NCBI GenBank assembly: GCA_016840905.1
Contig: JAEORM010000093.1
Coordinates: 1-19,954, forward strand
Length of the DNA: 19,954 nucleotides
Source: Candidatus Gerdarchaeota archaeon
GTDB lineage: Archaea; Asgardarchaeota; Heimdallarchaeia; JABLTI01
Direction of reading: 5' to 3'
In this document: in pieces, positions 7,484 through 15,541 of the stretch
How the letters are laid out: the number at the start of each line of letters is the position of its first letter
Position numbering within the stretch: the first letter of the stretch is position 1
Notes under the pieces: model-generated
What the model was told of the DNA's origin: nothing
Seen by the model: the letters and a program-made list of their open reading frames with translations, nothing else
The model's database searches: none
Position numbers and translations under genes: made by a program

Positions 7484-8683
7484 ATGTCTGATAATTCAAG
7501 TCACCCCCGCGAAGTTTCCCGTGATAAATTAAAAGCGATTCTAGCTGAAAGAGAAAAAATTAAACAAACGACTAGAAGAAAGATCGAAGACTTACCTGAA
7601 GGTATTCAAGAAATAACAGATATTAACCGAAAAGAAGGTATGCGCCGTATCGAGGAAATTTTTAGAAAGGTTTTCGTGGAAACAATTAATGCGGGTACAC
7701 CAGCTTTAAAAGTTCCTTCAAGAAATGCAAACAATGTTATTTACGATGAAGAATCAGATCTCCTTTTGTTAGGAGAAAATTATTCTGAAAGAAAATGGGA
7801 TGATATCAGTACAGTTAAGAAATTTACAGCTCAATTAAGAGTTTTACAGATTATTCATGAGCTACTCGAACAGAATATTCATGGTAGCAAGAGAGAAATT
7901 TTTTACAATGATGTTGCATTATTTGAGGATCAAAATCGTGGTAGTGATCCTCTTATAGAAGATTGTGCGGTGATGCTTGGAACCTATCGAAAAAATGTTC
8001 ATGTAACAGCTAATGATAGAGGTTTAGTTGTTGGCCGTTTAACCTATCTAGATCATGGAGATGTAATTGATTGTACAAAACAAGGTTCAAGTGGTAAAAA
8101 TGTTAATCCTATGCAAGATCATGTAACAGATTTGGAATCTGATGCTGAATTTATTTTACTTGTTGAAAAGCAAGCTGCTTTTCTAAGATTAGCAGAAGAT
8201 AAATTCTATGAACGTTATCCATGTGTTATCTTGACCGGTAGTGGTCAACCAAATGTTGCTACAAGGATTTTTCTAAGAAGAATGAGTCATGACCTTCAAT
8301 TACCAGTATTAGCTGTAATGGATAGTGATCCATTTGGGCTTGATATTCTTCGTGTATATGGTTTAGGTAGTAAAGCACTTTCTTACGAATCATATGAACT
8401 TGCTACTCCAAATATTCAATGGTTAGGTGTTCGTCCAACTGATTTAGACAAATATAATCTCCCACAGAATACACGATTGCCAATGTCTAAAATGGACATT
8501 AATCGTGCTAAACAAATGATGGACGAGAAATTTGTAAAAGTTCGACCAGAGTGGACTAAAGAGCTAAAACTAATGGTGGAAACAAAACAAAAAGCAGAAA
8601 TTCAAGCGTTAGCAAGCAGAGGTATGAAATTTTTCACTGATGAATATCTTCCTACGAAGATTGAAACAGGTGATTGGGTATAG
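7484..8683 (+). CDS. top6A: DNA topoisomerase VI subunit A (Spo11 family)
   Basis: DNA-cleaving subunit of topoisomerase VI, the archaeal relative of eukaryotic Spo11. At 399 aa it has normal length. Seen: an N-terminal winged-helix/5Y-CAP region with KREIFYNDVALF, where Tyr141 is the expected catalytic tyrosine that forms the covalent link to DNA, and a Toprim domain with Glu228 (LVEKQAAF) and the MDSDPFGLDI motif (Asp280 and Asp282) for metal binding. The start ATG is preceded by GGAAGA and lies 15 bases after the B-subunit stop, so the two are co-transcribed, as usual in archaea. The A subunit shows no matching extension, so the unusual tail belongs to B alone. Confidence 0.95.
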   Translation: MSDNSSHPREVSRDKLKAILAEREKIKQTTRRKIEDLPEGIQEITDINRKEGMRRIEEIFRKVFVETINAGTPALKVPSRNANNVIYDEESDLLLLGENYSERKWDDISTVKKFTAQLRVLQIIHELLEQNIHGSKREIFYNDVALFEDQNRGSDPLIEDCAVMLGTYRKNVHVTANDRGLVVGRLTYLDHGDVIDCTKQGSSGKNVNPMQDHVTDLESDAEFILLVEKQAAFLRLAEDKFYERYPCVILTGSGQPNVATRIFLRRMSHDLQLPVLAVMDSDPFGLDILRVYGLGSKALSYESYELATPNIQWLGVRPTDLDKYNLPQNTRLPMSKMDINRAKQMMDEKFVKVRPEWTKELKLMVETKQKAEIQALASRGMKFFTDEYLPTKIETGDWV

Positions 8684-8713
8684 TTCTTTTTTTGAAAATA
8701 ATAAGAAATCAAA

Positions 8714-8744
8714 AGAAATAGATGTTAAATAACATCTCATTTCT
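8714..8744. terminator. imperfect hairpin between convergent genes, possible two-way terminator
   Basis: AGAAAT (8714-8719) pairs with ATTTCT (8739-8744), and GATGTTA (8721-8727) pairs with TAACATC (8730-8736), with a one/two-base bulge between the two helices. It lies between the 3' ends of the Topo VI A gene and the zinc-ribbon gene. A T-rich stretch follows on the plus strand. Confidence 0.5.
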
Positions 8745-8755
8745 AATTTATTTCT

Positions 8756-8938
8756 TTAATGAACAGTTATTTTACATTCTTGTTCATTCGTAGTTTTTAG
8801 CTCTACCCAACAAAATATTTTACAACATTTTGGACAATAATATGCTTTATTACTTCTAGGGTGTGGTTTGACATGATGATAGCTAATGTCACTATCAGTT
8901 AGTTCTGTAAAACATTTGGGACAATAATAATTTGTCAT
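8756..8938 (-). CDS. small zinc-ribbon protein
   Basis: 60-aa protein with two CPKC knuckles (YYCPKCFTEL near residue 6 and YYCPKCCKIFCW near residue 35), which would bind one zinc ion as a ribbon. Between them is a histidine-rich loop (SYHHVKPHPRS). No other domain, signal or membrane segment is present. Its role is unknown; small zinc ribbons often act with nucleic acid or ribosomal machinery. The frame could start at a TTG (8965), but GGAGG lies inside that extension at a suitable distance before the ATG at 8938, so the ATG was chosen. It faces the Topo VI A gene tail to tail and is divergent from ndk. Confidence 0.7.
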   Translation of the reverse strand: MTNYYCPKCFTELTDSDISYHHVKPHPRSNKAYYCPKCCKIFCWVELKTTNEQECKITVH

Positions 8939-9097
8939 GTTGTTTGACTCCCTCCAGAGTCTCAATCACTCGTTTTACTTCTAATACTTAAATCTATGTT
9001 TTGTTTGGGTAAAATTAGATTATCATACTAATTTCTTTATCATCAAAAGTTTTTTGAGCTAGTATTTTTTGGTTGATAGTGTATATAGGTGATATTA

Positions 9098-9556
9098 GTG
9101 TCGGACTTCGAAAAAACTTTTGTTATGGTAAAACCAGATGGTGTTAAACGTCGATTAATTGGTGATGTTATTTCTCGTCTTGAAAAGGCTGGATTGCGGA
9201 TTGTTGCTATGAAAATGCTTCAGTTAACAAAGGCTATGGCAGAGCAACATTATGCAGTGCACAAAGGTAAACCTTTCTATTCAGGACTTATTAAATTCAT
9301 TTCTAGTGGTCCAGTTGTAGCAATGATTGTTGAAGGGCAAAATGCTGTGAAACGTGTTCGGAAAATTGCTGGAGCTACCAATCCTATGGAAGCAGAAGTT
9401 GGAACTATTCGTGGTGATTTTGGTATGGTTATCGGTCGAAATATTATCCACGCTGCAGATTCACCAGAAAATGCTAAAATAGAGTATTCGATTTACTTTA
9501 CAAAATCAGAAATAGTTGATAATCCAATGCTTGATGAAGAATGGATATATGAATAA
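9098..9556 (+). CDS. ndk: nucleoside diphosphate kinase
   Basis: Transfers the gamma phosphate of ATP to other nucleoside diphosphates through a phospho-histidine. The 152-aa length fits the family. Seen: VMVKPDGV near the N-terminus (Lys12), SSGPVVAMIVEG in the middle, RGDFG, and the active-site block GRNIIHAADS with His118 as the phosphorylated residue. The frame also opens at a GTG at 9089, but AGGTGAT (9087-9093) overlaps that codon and stands as an SD before the GTG at 9098, giving the usual N-terminus MSDFEKTFVMVKPDG. The following infB gene starts 32 bases after the stop, an order known from many archaea. Confidence 0.95.
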   Translation: MSDFEKTFVMVKPDGVKRRLIGDVISRLEKAGLRIVAMKMLQLTKAMAEQHYAVHKGKPFYSGLIKFISSGPVVAMIVEGQNAVKRVRKIAGATNPMEAEVGTIRGDFGMVIGRNIIHAADSPENAKIEYSIYFTKSEIVDNPMLDEEWIYE

Positions 9557-9588
9557 GTTATTCACATTTTTATTAGGAGGTAGCTAAA

Positions 9589-11445
9589 ATGTCAAAAGAA
9601 CCGTCTCCAAAAGAAACTGATGAACCAATTGCTTTACCTAAAATAGATGAAACAAAACGCATTAAAGCTCCAATAGCGGTAATATTAGGTCATATTGATC
9701 ATGGAAAAACATCAATTTTAGATGCTGTTCGTGGAACAGCTGTACAAGCCCGTGAGGCTGGGGGAATTACTCAACAGATTGGCGCATCTTTTTTTCCAAT
9801 TGAAACAATAAATGAAATCTGTGGACCTTTATTGAGTAAAGGAGCTATTAAACTTAAAATACCAGGAATTCTTATTGTTGATACTCCAGGACATGCTGCC
9901 TTCCTTAATCTCCGTACTCGAGGTGCATCAGTTGCAGATATAGCAATTGTTGTAGTAGATGTTCAAGCTGGATTTCAACCTCAAACTTTTGAATCATTAC
10001 GATTATTAAAACAAAGGAAAATCCCATTTCTTATTGCAGCAAATAAAATTGATCGGGTTGCAGGTTGGAAGAAAAATGAAGGTCTTTCTTTCCGAGAGAC
10101 TTTCAAAAAACAAACAGTTGATACTCAAACAGCATTAGATAAACATCTATACGAACTTATGGGTGAATTATCTAAATTAAAATACCCTTCAGATAGATAT
10201 GATCGCATTAGAGATTATACTGAAACTGTAGCAATTGTCCCTACAAGTGCTAAAACTAAAGAAGGAATTCAAGATTTATTTCTAGTTTTATCTGGTCTTG
10301 CACAACAATTTCTTATGAAAAAATTGGAATATAGTGAAGGAAATGGCATCGGAACTATTCTTGAAGTTACAGATGAAGTGGGTATGGGTACTACTTTAAA
10401 TGTTATTGTACATAAAGGAACTTTCACAAAAAATGATCATATTGTTTTTGGAGCAAAGAATGGTGCAATGGAAGCAAAAATACGAGCCTTACTTGAACCA
10501 AAAGCTCTCGATGAAATTCGAGACCCTCGAGAGAAATTCAATTCTATTGAAATGGTTCATGCTGCTGCAGGGATTAAAATTTCTGCTTCAGGTTTAGGTG
10601 ATGCTTTAGCTGGTGCTCCTGTTATGGTTGCTAATACTCCAGTTGAAATCAAAGAAGCTAGACATCAAATTGAAGAAGAAATGCGTGTTATTAAAATCGA
10701 AACAGATAAAGAAGGTATAATAGTAAAAGCTGATACTTTAGGGGCATTAGAAGCTTTAGTTAAAGAATTTAGAGATAGAAATATCCCAATCAAAATTGCT
10801 GATATTGGTGATGTTTCTAAAACAAATGTCACTGATGCAATAGTTGTCAAAGAGAATAAACCTTCTTTAGGTGCAATAATTGCTTTTAATGTAGATTTGT
10901 TACCTGATGCTCAAGAAGAATTAGAAGTTAATGATATTGAATTCTTCAAAAGTGATATTATCTATACGTTACTAGATGATTATGTTCGTTGGAAACTTGA
11001 TATAGAACAAAAACTAAAAGCTGAAAGCTTGAAAGATTTAACCTATCCGGGTAAATTTAAAATTCTACCAGGAATGGTTTTTCGTGCGAGTAAGCCAGCA
11101 GTTGTAGGCGTGGAAGTCTTGGCTGGAAAGATTACTCCTAGAGCAGGTATCATTCGTGGAACAGATGGTAAAAAGTGTGGTTCTATTCAACAAATTCAAG
11201 AGAACAATCAATCAATCCGTGAAGCTAAAAAAGGCATGCAAGTAGCAATCTCTATTCGAGGTCCTACAATTGGAAGACAAATTACAGAAGATATGGAATT
11301 GTACATTGACTTACCAGAAGGTATTGTCAAACGAATCAAACAAAAATACTTAGATGATCTTACCGTTGACGAAAAAAATGCTCTTGATGAGTTTATTAAA
11401 CTAAAACGTAGTCTTGATCCAGATAATAAATATTGGGGATATTGA
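9589..11445 (+). CDS. infB: translation initiation factor aIF5B
   Basis: GTPase that promotes ribosomal subunit joining, orthologous to eukaryotic eIF5B and bacterial IF2. The 618-aa length is normal for an archaeal protein without inteins. Seen: G1 GHIDHGKT (34-41), G2 AGGITQ (58-63), G3 DTPGH (98-102), G4 NKID (152-155) and G5 TSAK (219-222), followed by domain II, the Rossmann-like domain III and the C-terminal barrel (about 480-618, KILPGMVFR and IRGPTIGRQI). A textbook AGGAGGT (9575-9581) sits seven bases before the ATG. Together with ndk this is the end of the archaeal L7Ae-S28e-L24e-ndk-infB gene order; the upstream ribosomal genes are absent here. Confidence 0.95.
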   Translation: MSKEPSPKETDEPIALPKIDETKRIKAPIAVILGHIDHGKTSILDAVRGTAVQAREAGGITQQIGASFFPIETINEICGPLLSKGAIKLKIPGILIVDTPGHAAFLNLRTRGASVADIAIVVVDVQAGFQPQTFESLRLLKQRKIPFLIAANKIDRVAGWKKNEGLSFRETFKKQTVDTQTALDKHLYELMGELSKLKYPSDRYDRIRDYTETVAIVPTSAKTKEGIQDLFLVLSGLAQQFLMKKLEYSEGNGIGTILEVTDEVGMGTTLNVIVHKGTFTKNDHIVFGAKNGAMEAKIRALLEPKALDEIRDPREKFNSIEMVHAAAGIKISASGLGDALAGAPVMVANTPVEIKEARHQIEEEMRVIKIETDKEGIIVKADTLGALEALVKEFRDRNIPIKIADIGDVSKTNVTDAIVVKENKPSLGAIIAFNVDLLPDAQEELEVNDIEFFKSDIIYTLLDDYVRWKLDIEQKLKAESLKDLTYPGKFKILPGMVFRASKPAVVGVEVLAGKITPRAGIIRGTDGKKCGSIQQIQENNQSIREAKKGMQVAISIRGPTIGRQITEDMELYIDLPEGIVKRIKQKYLDDLTVDEKNALDEFIKLKRSLDPDNKYWGY

Positions 11446-11458
11446 TATCCTCACAATC

Positions 11459-11500
11459 TTTTTTCTTAAAAAAACGTTTATCTAGGGTTTTTTTGATTTT
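11459..11500 (+). terminator. T-run terminator after infB
   Basis: Two T-tracts (11459-11464 and 11488-11494, followed by GATTTTT) lie just after the infB stop. TTTTTTCTTAAAAAA could also form a weak hairpin. This is the usual form of an archaeal transcription end. Confidence 0.5.
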
Positions 11501-11550
11501 TACTTTACTTTCAACAACCTTAAAACTTAAATTCTTACTAGATATTAATT

Positions 11551-11572
11551 AGAAATTATCATATATTATAAT
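11551..11572 (+). promoter_or_regulatory. possible TATA element for the 760-aa longin/DENN-like gene
   Basis: ATATATTATA (11561-11570) preceded by an A-rich stretch (AGAAATT) resembles a TATA box with an upstream recognition element. It would place transcription start near 11592 and leave a leader of about 50 bases containing the GAAGGG SD (11625-11630). Confidence 0.35.
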
Positions 11573-11639
11573 GTAATAAGAATTTAAATCAATGAGCAAT
11601 GTCAACTAAATAATTTGGGTTGTTGAAGGGTAAAAATTA

Positions 11640-13922
11640 ATGATTCAATTTGTATGGATTATTATAAAAGATATACCCGTTTCGGGAATGCGGTTCATAA
11701 AATCAACAGATTTAGAAGAACGTGACCGTTTGGAAAAATTCTATGGTTGGTTAGGAGGTCCTATAACCGACTATACAGAAAAAGTTCACGATATTATTAT
11801 AGAAGGAACCAAATATTATTACCATTCTCAAAATTCAGTATTTTTTGTTGTTGGAGTAGACTTGGAAGAAACAAGCATCCCTTCAATTTTTCTTCCTGAA
11901 TTGGAAAATCAATTTTTCAATCATTTTAATATGGAAACAATAGCAGGATTCGATGGTAAAGATGCTACACCTTTCCGATCATTTGATAAAACTTTATTAG
12001 AATTAGTTAAAGCTTTTGATCAAAGAAAATCCGATACAAGGGGAAATCGGAAAGATTTAGATGCTTTTGAAGTTCTAAATCTCCCTTCTGACTTACAGAT
12101 GGTTGCATTAGTATTAGTGAAAATGCAAGTTGTTACTCCTGATATGGTATCTCAAGTTACAGGATTGTCCTCTAGTGAGGTAGAGAGGCAATTAAAAGAC
12201 ATCTATCAAAGAGGATATCTTTTCATTACTGTAATATCAAATAAATCCTATTTTTCGATTAAACCTTTTGAATCGGATGATAGCACTAAATTCTTTAGTT
12301 CTAAATCTCCCGAATCAACCAAAAAAATACCTAATGTTGATTTGCAACAAAAATCAGATTCAACAAGTCCTGTTGCACAAGATACATCTTTTGGTTTGCT
12401 CCCATCAAAAGATGAAAAGCATAGTAAAATAGACATTAGCCAAGCTGACTTAACATCTATACAAGATGATGTAAAATCAGATGGTTTGGAAACTGCAATG
12501 ATGGCTCCACCAAATTGGGAAGCATCACAAATGGGTGCTGAAAGTTCTTTTAGTTCAACAGATTTGGGTGATGAAGAAACTACTGAATTCTCACAACCTA
12601 GTCAATCAGATCAGTTCCTTGATGAATCTGATGATAAAAAGGAATCAAAAGGCATCAAAATGAAAATTGATCCCATTGCGAGGGATATTGATAGATCACT
12701 TAGAACAACTATCGTTATACCCAAAAATGGCTTTTTACCAGCAAATTCACTTCGAAGAGAAAGAGGATTTATTTCAGGTAAAATCCGCATTCCAAATGAA
12801 AGAAATAAAGATCCTTTCCTGTTAAATTCACTTTTTAAGAAAGATATAGAGAATCTTTATGAAGCACTCTTTATTGGTGATTTCATAATTTTAGCTAGTG
12901 ATAAAGAAACATTATTTGAAGATGAATTAGTTGATCAGCTTTTTGAAACCATGAATATGCTCACACCTCATAGAGAATTAAAATTCGTAAAAACAACAAC
13001 ATTCGTCCATCCTAAAGATGCTGATGTTATAGCTATTCATAAAGATTTATTGAAGTATTATTCATGGGCAACTATTCTAGACTTAGATAATGGTAGAATA
13101 ATTGGTGGTACTGCCTCTGAATATTCTAAAAATTTTGTTAAGAAAACAAAAAAGATTACAGATTCTAAAGAATTTTTACATGAGATAACAACAACCGTTT
13201 CTATTCTTTTAAAAATTGGTCGAGATATCAATACTCTAAAAATTGAAGGACGATCACCAGACCAATATCTTACCGAAGTTCGGAAAACTTATGGTGCAGC
13301 TGCTTTAGATATTGGATTAATTCTTTCTGAACGATTAATTAGATTACATAAAGACTGTGCTTATATTGCTGGTTTTTATATTCGTAAAGGTTTAGAGATT
13401 GTAGTTCGTGCTGTTTTATTAGGTGAACCTATAGTTGTTGTGGGTGATGACCCTATGAATGTCTATCACATCATAGAAGCATTATCGATTTTTGCCCCAA
13501 ATAAAGCAATAAATGCTCAAATTTGGACAACTAATTTAGCTGAAATTGATGTTGATGAATTTGATATCATGGGTGCACAAGAAGGCACTGATAGATTATT
13601 CAAAGGAGCTGTTCGAGTCAATCTTCGATCAATGATGGCTTATGGTGGTCAACGTTCAGAATTCCTCCATAATTTCTTACGTCAAATGTGGCGTCGTCGG
13701 TCTAAAGATCGACCGAAATTTATTAGAGAAAATATTAGCGATATGCTTACCAATGCCAATAAAATCATTCAACGATTCCAAGTGTTTGGTGATAAAGAGC
13801 CTTCCAAACAAGACATAAAAGATATCTTTAATGACTATGAGCCACTTTTCGCGGAATTTGCTGCTGAATTAATCTCAAAAGATCATCAAGAAATTGCATT
13901 AAAAATAAAGAATTCCATTTGA
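11640..13922 (+). CDS. longin-like / winged-helix / DENN-like multidomain protein
   Basis: 760-aa protein of unproven function, probably cytoplasmic (no signal or TM segment). Domains read by eye: (1) residues 1-125 follow a longin/roadblock-type strand-helix order, with VHDIIIEGTKYYYHS and VFFVVGVDLEE then a helix PELENQFFNHFN, like AP-complex small subunits; (2) 148-208, a winged-helix-like segment (LVLVKMQVVTPDMVSQVTG then a wing KSYFSIKP); (3) 210-345, a polar Ser/Asp/Gln-rich linker, likely disordered; (4) 355-760, a region resembling the core of eukaryotic DENN domains, for example LLGEPIVVVGDDPMNVYHII, IWTTN, then AVRVNLRS. This region seems to hold two similar units (about 405-491 and 588-670). 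DENN proteins activate Rab GTPases, so a role with archaeal small GTPases is plausible but inferred. The SD GAAGGG is nine bases before the ATG. It stands alone between infB and a membrane-protein pair. Confidence 0.6.
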   Translation: MIQFVWIIIKDIPVSGMRFIKSTDLEERDRLEKFYGWLGGPITDYTEKVHDIIIEGTKYYYHSQNSVFFVVGVDLEETSIPSIFLPELENQFFNHFNMETIAGFDGKDATPFRSFDKTLLELVKAFDQRKSDTRGNRKDLDAFEVLNLPSDLQMVALVLVKMQVVTPDMVSQVTGLSSSEVERQLKDIYQRGYLFITVISNKSYFSIKPFESDDSTKFFSSKSPESTKKIPNVDLQQKSDSTSPVAQDTSFGLLPSKDEKHSKIDISQADLTSIQDDVKSDGLETAMMAPPNWEASQMGAESSFSSTDLGDEETTEFSQPSQSDQFLDESDDKKESKGIKMKIDPIARDIDRSLRTTIVIPKNGFLPANSLRRERGFISGKIRIPNERNKDPFLLNSLFKKDIENLYEALFIGDFIILASDKETLFEDELVDQLFETMNMLTPHRELKFVKTTTFVHPKDADVIAIHKDLLKYYSWATILDLDNGRIIGGTASEYSKNFVKKTKKITDSKEFLHEITTTVSILLKIGRDINTLKIEGRSPDQYLTEVRKTYGAAALDIGLILSERLIRLHKDCAYIAGFYIRKGLEIVVRAVLLGEPIVVVGDDPMNVYHIIEALSIFAPNKAINAQIWTTNLAEIDVDEFDIMGAQEGTDRLFKGAVRVNLRSMMAYGGQRSEFLHNFLRQMWRRRSKDRPKFIRENISDMLTNANKIIQRFQVFGDKEPSKQDIKDIFNDYEPLFAEFAAELISKDHQEIALKIKNSI
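12852..13112 (+). repeat. internal DENN-like unit 1 of the 760-aa protein
   Basis: Codes residues about 405-491: ALFIGDFIILASD, a long helix with FETMNMLTPHREL, KTTTF, then WATILDLDNGRIIGG. It matches unit 2 in block order and hydrophobic pattern, although identity is low. Confidence 0.4.
13401..13649 (+). repeat. internal DENN-like unit 2 of the 760-aa protein
   Basis: Codes residues about 588-670: AVLLGEPIVVVGDD, a helix with IIEALSIFAPNKA, IWTTN, then GAVRVNLRSMMAYGG. The order of blocks equals that of unit 1 (strand-turn-helix-strand-helix-strand). Confidence 0.4.
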
Positions 13923-14059
13923 AAAACCAAATCCTTTTCACTTTCAATCCAATCAGAACATATTATCGCAACCTTTTAATTTAGTAGTGTCTTTATTAGA
14001 AAAAGATTCAAAAAGTAGTAAATGGAAATCTAATTAACTTAATTACAGGATGTGAAAGA

Positions 14060-14287
14060 ATGAGGAAAGGTCCATTAATTGCAGCTATTATTTTATTCGT
14101 TATTAGTATAACCATGACCATTTTAGGTGGAGTTATGTTTTCACCCGGATTATGGTCTGATTGGCTCTTATGGTTTGGCATAGTAATTTTCAATATCGGA
14201 TTAATCATTATGGTAGTTTCTTTTATTAAAAAGCCCGGTGCAGATGAAGAAAAATCCACAAAAGAAAATGCAGAACCAAGTGCTTAA
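14060..14287 (+). CDS. small membrane protein with two transmembrane helices
   Basis: 75-aa protein of unknown function. Two hydrophobic helices are clear: about residues 6-26 (IAAIILFVISITMTILGGVM) and 33-55 (WLLWFGIVIFNIGLIIMVVS). They are followed by a short charged tail (KKPGADEEKSTKEN) that would face the cytoplasm. GGATGTGA (14048-14055) lies just before the ATG and fits the archaeal SD. It precedes the presenilin-type protease gene by about 100 bases with a T-run between, so co-transcription is uncertain; a function linked to the protease is only a guess. Confidence 0.7.
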   Translation: MRKGPLIAAIILFVISITMTILGGVMFSPGLWSDWLLWFGIVIFNIGLIIMVVSFIKKPGADEEKSTKENAEPSA

Positions 14288-14312
14288 TTTTTCTTCTTTT
14301 TTATTTCTTTAT
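14288..14312 (+). terminator. T-rich terminator after the small membrane protein
   Basis: Successive T-tracts (14288-14292, 14297-14302 and after) directly follow the stop codon, a common archaeal transcription end. Confidence 0.4.
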
Positions 14313-14390
14313 TAAAAGCAAATGTTTTTTGATTAGTTTCTTAACTTTAATAAATAATAGATAGCATTATCAAAAAGGTAGGTAAAAACT

Positions 14391-15470
14391 TTGAGCTATG
14401 CAAGTCAATTAGGTACTTTTAGTGTTACATTAAGAAAACGTTTTCTTTCAATCTCATTGCCCATTCTCATATGTTCAGTTTTGAGTGGTATTTGTAGTTG
14501 GATTGTTTTTGGTTATTTTACAGGTGACTTTGGCGGTGAAGAAATGCCTCAGGCAGAGATTGGTAATAGTCCTTATATTACAGCAATAGTTTTTGTTGCT
14601 ATAGCTTTTGTTGGATCAGCAGGTATATTCCTAATAATCAAATATTCTGGCTTTAAAGTACTTAAAGCCATTTTTGCTGTAGCAATATTCATAACATCAT
14701 TTTTCTTTGCCTTCTTGATAATTTTCGCTACACCATATTATATTTTAGATTTGACTACAGATAATACTGTTTTCTCTAATAGCACAGATATAATTATTTT
14801 AGTACTAAGTATCCTTGGGGGGCTTGTTTTTGCGATAGTTACTATTCTCTCTATGGTTTATCAAATTATACCAAGACCAGTTCCTCAAATAATGGCAGTA
14901 CTTTTTGCTGTTCTAAGTGGAACATTTTTGGCTACGTTTTTACCAACATTAGCTGCTATCCTAGTAATGATTGGTTTGAGTATTTATGATATTATTTCAG
15001 TTTTTAAAGGGCCTATTAAAAAAATCGCTGAAATAACTGAAGAAAGATATAATGAAGAAAATAATATTTCGGAACCAACCGAACCAGAAAGAGAGGAAAT
15101 AGACGTTACTTCAGATGAGGATTCAACATCAGAAACAGCCACTACTGAAACAACCGATACAAGAGTTGACGATTCACAATATGTATATATTGATTATATT
15201 GAATTGGGACTTGGCGATTTAGCATTTTTTGGTATGCTATTCAGTTTTGCATTAATTAAATTAGGACTTTATTCAGCAATTGCAGCATTTGTTGGTGTAA
15301 TTATAGGTTCAATTTTTACGATTAGATTACTAAATAAAGCAAAAATGATGCCAGGATTACCAATTTCAATAGGTTTGGGTTTAATCTTCGCTTTTGGTGT
15401 TTGGGGTATCTTAAAACTTGTAGGGTATTCTGGTTGGAGCTTTGGCTGGATTGATCCAGTATGGTTCTAA
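14391..15470 (+). CDS. presenilin / signal peptide peptidase-type intramembrane aspartyl protease
   Basis: 359-aa polytopic membrane protein whose motifs mark it as an intramembrane aspartyl protease (GxGD family, to which presenilin, signal peptide peptidase and archaeal presenilin homologues belong). Nine hydrophobic segments can be counted. The catalytic pair is SIYDI in a late TM (Asp200) and LGLGDLAFF in the next (Asp276); the third hallmark, PAL in presenilin, appears as PGLP (321-324) at the start of the following TM. Between the two catalytic helices lies a hydrophilic, acidic Ser/Thr/Glu-rich loop (about 205-265), placed like the large cytosolic loop of presenilin. The enzyme would cut transmembrane helices of other proteins; its substrates are unknown. 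The start is TTG, seven bases after AGGTAGGT (14376-14383). Confidence 0.85.
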   Translation: MSYASQLGTFSVTLRKRFLSISLPILICSVLSGICSWIVFGYFTGDFGGEEMPQAEIGNSPYITAIVFVAIAFVGSAGIFLIIKYSGFKVLKAIFAVAIFITSFFFAFLIIFATPYYILDLTTDNTVFSNSTDIIILVLSILGGLVFAIVTILSMVYQIIPRPVPQIMAVLFAVLSGTFLATFLPTLAAILVMIGLSIYDIISVFKGPIKKIAEITEERYNEENNISEPTEPEREEIDVTSDEDSTSETATTETTDTRVDDSQYVYIDYIELGLGDLAFFGMLFSFALIKLGLYSAIAAFVGVIIGSIFTIRLLNKAKMMPGLPISIGLGLIFAFGVWGILKLVGYSGWSFGWIDPVWF

Positions 15471-15480
15471 GAAAAAGAAG

Positions 15481-15507
15481 TGAAAAGTTGAGGTACATAA
15501 CTTTTCA
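15481..15507 (+). terminator. hairpin after the presenilin-type gene
   Basis: TGAAAAGTT (15481-15489) pairs with AACTTTTCA (15499-15507) across a nine-base loop, ten bases after the stop, followed by TTTAATTAT. It may end transcription of the protease gene. Confidence 0.5.
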
Positions 15508-15508
15508 T

Positions 15509-15541
15509 TTAATTATAAAAAAGGAGATTAATATTCTCCTT
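15509..15541 (-). terminator. hairpin plus U-run at the end of the uS2 gene
   Basis: On the minus strand AAGGAGA and TCTCCTT (arms 15535-15541 and 15521-15527) enclose a seven-base loop that contains the uS2 stop codon, and a T-run (TCCTTTTTTATAA) follows at once. This has the form of a bacterial-style intrinsic terminator, which is less usual in archaea. Confidence 0.6.

Noticed and set aside
8756..8938. Zinc-ribbon protein as the missing ribosomal protein L24e upstream of ndk
   Set aside because: It is on the opposite strand and has two CPKC knuckles; L24e has a different spacing and N-terminal C..C motif (CSFCG), which is not seen.
9589..11445. Intein in aIF5B
   Set aside because: The GTPase motifs are contiguous and total length is normal for the intein-free protein.
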